This document shows, one piece after another, positions 5,622 to 8,382 of a DNA stretch of 8,382 bases; the first letter of the stretch is position 1, and each line of letters starts with the position of its first letter. The DNA is from Prevotellaceae bacterium UBA1720 (lineage in GTDB: Bacteria > Bacteroidota > Bacteroidia > Bacteroidales > Bacteroidaceae). Under the pieces are notes generated by a model that made no database searches, was not told where the DNA came from, and was given only the letters and a program-made list of their open reading frames with translations. Made by a program: the position numbers and the translations under genes. The stretch is taken from NCBI GenBank assembly GCA_002317475.1, contig DCIS01000086.1, positions 1 to 8,382 on the forward strand. The letters are read 5' to 3'.

Positions 5622-7508
5622 TTATTCGTATTTGACGTCTTTTTCTACGCTTTCAGCACCGATGGTTTCGTTTTTCGAGATGCTGAAGTCCTTCACATGC
5701 TCCAGGAGGAAGCAATGTTCATTCCAGTGATAGGGAGCAAAATCGTGGTTGAACGTAATCTTGTTGCGTTTGAACGTCAGTCCGTTTACTGATTTGGCAT
5801 AGAGCAGTGCTCGGTCGAAGGTGTCAAACTCGTTGCGCTCAATGCGTATATTGCTATGGAAGGACTTCTTTTGTCCTGCCAGGTCAGGGATTTCGGGGTA
5901 TATGGAGATGATGGCGTTGGTAAACTGAAACTCGTTGGTGAGGGCATTGATGAAATGGTTTCGCTCGATGAGCACATCATGGCAGGCTCCCGTCTCGTAC
6001 CAACCATTGCAGTCACCACAAAGCAGGATGGCACAACCGCTGGTGTGATCGAAAAGGTTCTGACGCACAATGACTTGTCGGGGCGTACTGAACAATGATC
6101 CACGTGCACGATTGTTGCGCACCGTATTACGTTCAAAGATGACGCTTGGTGTCCAGGTGAGGTTCTCCATACCCAATGATTGCTGCTTGGGGTCAATATC
6201 CTTGTTCAGTGGATCGCGGAACGTGATACGGAACTGTTTCACTCCCTCATTGATCTTAGCATCCAAAGGTTCAATGGAGGTAATGGTGGTCAGACGTCCC
6301 ACGTTCTCCATCGTCTGTGAGGCTATGAACTGCACCGTGTCACCCACCTCTCCCCAGCGAAAACCGTATGACTGCTCGTGCATATATTGTCCGATAAGGG
6401 TGTGATTGTCAATACGTTGGATGACCTTCAGATAAGTGCCATGCACGTTGATGGCATCATCCATCATACCCTCAAAGAGTCCCCTTCGTTCGATGATAGT
6501 GCCCTTGCATCCCGAGAAATGCGTAGCATCTGCCTGCGTGGTGAAATATCGCTTGTCATCCTTTCCTTTGAGGCAAACACTGAGTCGGTCAGCCGTGATA
6601 TCCTCGCACATCTGTGCCAGCAGTCCCATACCCTCTGCATAGTGTATCTGTATGTCTTTCAGTGTGGTACGCGTATCATCGGCAAGGAACAGGGCCGGAT
6701 CAGGACGGTTCCATGTACGCAGAGCCAATCGTGTTCCCACCTTGATGCGAGGGTCCTTCCAGTCTTTTGCCCAGAGCAGTGAGTCGGAGGTGAGGGTGAG
6801 GTTGCGTGTTGGAACGTGCAAATCGGACGTCTGGGGAAGCAAATGACGCGTCTCGCCGTCAAAGGCAATGGCATAGTCAGCATGATACTGCCAACCTTCA
6901 CCCTTTGTCCACAAAGCTCCTTCGTACACCTGCCATTGGTCTTCCTCTGACATGCGCCACTTGATGCCCGATTCATCATTCGCTACCACCTCAGCCTGGG
7001 CAATATGTGGTGTGGCAAAATCAATGCTGAAGTCTGTGAGGGTGCAGTCCGTACTACCAATCAGCGACAAGGGCAACATCTGTCCGTGAAAGATTAAATC
7101 TGCCCCTCCACCATCCAGTGTCACTCCCTGAAGATGCTCCATGGCTATACCCACCTTCTTGGGATTAGGTTGGTCGTGGTTTGAGATGAAATACGTACGT
7201 TCGGCCGCTCCATCGGGGTGGAAGTAGTAACGACCCTTCGTGAGCCGTATCGTGGACCTGACACCATGCTCTGAGAGTGTCCTGGCCGAGTCGCACAGTT
7301 GATTCAGTATGATGGAGGCATTCACCGATGGATCATCAGACAGGAGTCCGAACTGCCTGGCCTCGAGCACAATACTTCTGACGCCTGATGTTTTCACGCC
7401 CTGAGCATAAAGCATGGGTGCTGCTCCACTGACACCCCCCAGGAGTATTCCCAATAGGGCTATTACACGCCAACGAAAGGCATATACTGATAGTCCATTC
7501 ATATTCAT
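5622..7508 (-). CDS. glaB: Secreted alpha-1,3-galactosidase, glycoside hydrolase family 110 (GlaB-like)
   Basis: The enzyme removes terminal alpha-1,3-linked galactose, as found in blood-group B and Gal-alpha-1,3-Gal glycans of host mucins and glycoproteins. The 628-residue protein starts at ATG 7508 (an in-frame ATG at 7502 is the alternative) with a signal peptide ending LYA35|Q36, so it is exported. The body is the GH110 right-handed beta-helix: ISNHDQPNPKKVGIAMEH (108-125), LDGGGADLIFHGQMLPLSLI (131-150), YAEGMGLLAQMCEDIT (290-305), ADATHFSGCKGT (326-337), EGMMDDAINVHGTYLKV (346-362), NNRARGSLFSTPRQ (465-478), FDHTSGCAILLCGDCNGW. From memory of characterised GH110 enzymes, D327, D350 and D351 align with the three catalytic aspartates. 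The protein reads closest to the GlaB type, which accepts linear and branched substrates; GlaA specificity cannot be excluded. Length is normal and the frame intact. It stands alone here: no SusC/SusD pair, regulator or other glycosidase is in the window. Confidence 0.92.
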   Translation of the reverse strand: MNMNGLSVYAFRWRVIALLGILLGGVSGAAPMLYAQGVKTSGVRSIVLEARQFGLLSDDPSVNASIILNQLCDSARTLSEHGVRSTIRLTKGRYYFHPDGAAERTYFISNHDQPNPKKVGIAMEHLQGVTLDGGGADLIFHGQMLPLSLIGSTDCTLTDFSIDFATPHIAQAEVVANDESGIKWRMSEEDQWQVYEGALWTKGEGWQYHADYAIAFDGETRHLLPQTSDLHVPTRNLTLTSDSLLWAKDWKDPRIKVGTRLALRTWNRPDPALFLADDTRTTLKDIQIHYAEGMGLLAQMCEDITADRLSVCLKGKDDKRYFTTQADATHFSGCKGTIIERRGLFEGMMDDAINVHGTYLKVIQRIDNHTLIGQYMHEQSYGFRWGEVGDTVQFIASQTMENVGRLTTITSIEPLDAKINEGVKQFRITFRDPLNKDIDPKQQSLGMENLTWTPSVIFERNTVRNNRARGSLFSTPRQVIVRQNLFDHTSGCAILLCGDCNGWYETGACHDVLIERNHFINALTNEFQFTNAIISIYPEIPDLAGQKKSFHSNIRIERNEFDTFDRALLYAKSVNGLTFKRNKITFNHDFAPYHWNEHCFLLEHVKDFSISKNETIGAESVEKDVKYE

Positions 7509-7530
7509 TCGTTTTACAATCTATTCTTCA

Positions 7531-7538
7531 CAAAGATA
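7531..7538 (-). promoter_or_regulatory. Probable glaB promoter, -7 box
   Basis: On the minus strand this reads TATCTTTG, a full match to the Bacteroidetes -7 consensus TAnnTTTG. It lies 22 bp upstream of the glaB ATG, giving a leader of roughly 15-20 bases. There is no TTTG at the expected 19-21 bp upstream (CAAA on the plus strand at 7551-7554 is only 12 bp away), so the promoter is probably weak or needs an activator. Confidence 0.5.
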
Positions 7539-7613
7539 TAACATTATTTCCAAACCACCTAATTTTTATGATAAGATTGGTTATTTTATTCAAGTTTCGC
7601 AGTTTCCATTTCA

Positions 7614-7711
7614 CGTAGAGACATCGTATAAACAACGTACAAACACCGTTTGAACACCGTACGCATACGTACGCTAAACGTAGGCTGTACGAAGGATGTA
7701 CGTAGAAAATA
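7614..7711. repeat. Nine-unit tandem array of CGTA motifs, 11-bp period
   Basis: CG-led units start at 7614, 7625, 7636, 7647, 7658, 7668, 7679, 7690 and 7701; spacings are 11, 11, 11, 11, 10, 11, 11, 11. Seven units begin CGTA and two are variants (CGTT at 7647, CGAA at 7690). Tails drift across the array: units 2-4 look like CGTACAAACAC, units 5-6 like CGTACGCNTA, units 7-8 like CGTAGGCTGTA. Two CGTACG palindromes sit at 7658 and 7668. The array is in the middle of the divergent intergenic region, 54 bp upstream of the -33 box of the beta-barrel gene and about 75 bp from the glaB -7 box. Strict phasing with loose sequence suggests a row of protein sites on one DNA face rather than a slippage microsatellite. 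Confidence 0.88.
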
Positions 7712-7765
7712 CATACTGTCTCTTATGATGTGTTTCTCAACAATTTGAAGTTTTTTTACATTTTC

Positions 7766-7796
7766 TTTGTCGTTATTACTTTTTGTTGTAATTTTG
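7766..7796 (+). promoter_or_regulatory. Bacteroidetes-type promoter for the outer-membrane barrel gene
   Basis: TTTG at 7766-7769 (-33 box) and TAATTTTG at 7789-7796 (-7 box TAnnTTTG) are 19 bp apart, the consensus arrangement for the Bacteroidetes primary sigma factor. Transcription should begin near 7801-7804, giving a leader of about 60 bases before ATG 7865. The strong match and A-rich leader suggest high expression, usual for an abundant outer-membrane protein. Confidence 0.8.
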
Positions 7797-7864
7797 TAGT
7801 CGAAAAAATGATAAGGATAATCCGAAAACCTTGAACAGAGTAGGAACAGTAAAAAGATAGTTTA

Positions 7865-8382
7865 ATGAAAAAATTTTTAGCCGCAGTAGCAGTAGCTATG
7901 TGCTCACTCACTGCAAGTGCCCAGGTATGGGTAGGTGGTTCGGTAGGTTTTGCAGTTACTAACCCTGAAGGTCCTGCTAGTAGTACAACCGTCATGACCA
8001 TTGCTCCCCAGATTGGTTATAAGCTGAACGAGAAATGGGAGATTGGTTTGCTGCTCGAGGAGACAGCCATCTTCAAAAATGAAAATGTCAACGCTTTCTA
8101 TCTGTCACCCTTTGGCCGTTACAACTTTGCCAAGGCAGGCATTGCTAACTTCTTCCTCGATGGTGGTGTTCTCGTTGGTACTCAGAATTTCGCTGACAAC
8201 TATGTCAAGAGCGAATCTCACACCAGCTTCGGTCTGGGTTTCCGTCCCGGCGTGAAGATCGGACTCAGCGAGCATCTGGGACTTGAGGCAAAGACCGGTT
8301 ACCTGGGCGTACTCGTCGTAACTGATGTTGCTACCCAGTTTGGTCTCGGCGTAAATGGTGAAGCCCTCAGCCTTGGCTTGAT
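7865..8382 (+). CDS. Outer-membrane beta-barrel protein, 3' end cut by window
   Basis: 172 residues are visible from ATG 7865, preceded by the A-rich AGTAAAAAGATAGTTTA. The signal peptide MKKFLAAVAVAMCSLTASA is followed by Gln20 and a first strand VWVGGSVGFAV. After that come alternating amphipathic strands with turns: IAPQIGYKLNEKWEIGLLLE, AFYLSPFGRYNFAKAGIANF, FFLDGGVLVGTQNF, HTSFGLGFRPGVKIGLSEHL, GLEAKTGYLGVLVV, TQFGLGVNGEALSLGL. This is the pattern of small eight-stranded OmpA-like or OmpW-like barrels (OMP_b-brl type) common in Bacteroidales; the frame is probably within a few residues of its natural end. It sits in the outer membrane; no specific cargo or function can be read. Its own strong promoter and upstream CGTA array suggest regulated high expression. 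Fold is fairly sure, role unknown. Confidence 0.82.
   Translation, partial: MKKFLAAVAVAMCSLTASAQVWVGGSVGFAVTNPEGPASSTTVMTIAPQIGYKLNEKWEIGLLLEETAIFKNENVNAFYLSPFGRYNFAKAGIANFFLDGGVLVGTQNFADNYVKSESHTSFGLGFRPGVKIGLSEHLGLEAKTGYLGVLVVTDVATQFGLGVNGEALSLGL

Larger units (their letters stand above)
7509..7864. other. 356-bp divergent intergenic region
   Basis: This gap separates glaB (minus strand) from the beta-barrel gene (plus strand). From left to right it holds a probable minus-strand -7 box for glaB (7531-7538), an AT-rich stretch (7541-7610) in which I see nothing specific, the CGTA array (7614-7711), another unassigned stretch, and a strong plus-strand promoter (7766-7796) with a leader of about 60 bases. 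Short open frames here do not read as proteins. Confidence 0.8.

Overview
The window looks like a piece of a Bacteroidales chromosome, most likely Prevotella or Bacteroides type. The reasons are protein kinship (imelysin lipoprotein, GH110 alpha-galactosidase close in sequence to Bacteroides GlaB), signal peptides cut just before Gln ('YA|Q', 'SA|Q'), poor Shine-Dalgarno sequences, and a textbook Bacteroidetes promoter (TTTG, 19 bp, TAATTTTG). The genus cannot be fixed from the sequence alone. No RNA gene, insertion sequence or CRISPR array is visible.

Left part (1-4527, all + strand): the 3' end of an imelysin-like (peptidase M75 / IrpA-type) gene, then a lipoprotein di-heme c oxidoreductase (DUF1111/COG3488, two CxxCH motifs), then a CcsA-type cytochrome c haem lyase with a periplasmic N-terminal domain, then a secreted thioredoxin-fold protein with a WCSWC motif. 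Imelysin and COG3488 proteins are known neighbours linked to iron. Here a haem-attachment enzyme and a thiol-redox protein, the kind of functions needed to mature the c-type cytochrome, follow directly. This suggests a self-contained module at the cell envelope: substrate or iron-binding lipoprotein, di-heme redox enzyme and its own maturation factors. The thioredoxin gene is preceded by a 72-bp near-perfect dyad (3969-4040).

Middle (4528-5597): an unrecognised cysteine-rich 99-residue protein whose stop codon lies inside a nine-unit CCTAGG array (4854-4941), then a short formate/nitrite-transporter-family channel.

Right part (5598-8382): a convergent, minus-strand secreted alpha-1,3-galactosidase (GH110, GlaB-like), then a 356-bp divergent intergenic region with a second nine-unit array (CGTA every 11 bp, 7614-7711) and promoters for both flanking genes, then the 5' part of an outer-membrane beta-barrel protein that runs off the window.

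The most unusual signals are non-coding. Two unrelated-sequence tandem arrays each have nine units spaced at about one DNA helical turn, and each lies upstream of a plus-strand membrane-protein gene. The long dyad before the thioredoxin gene is the third.
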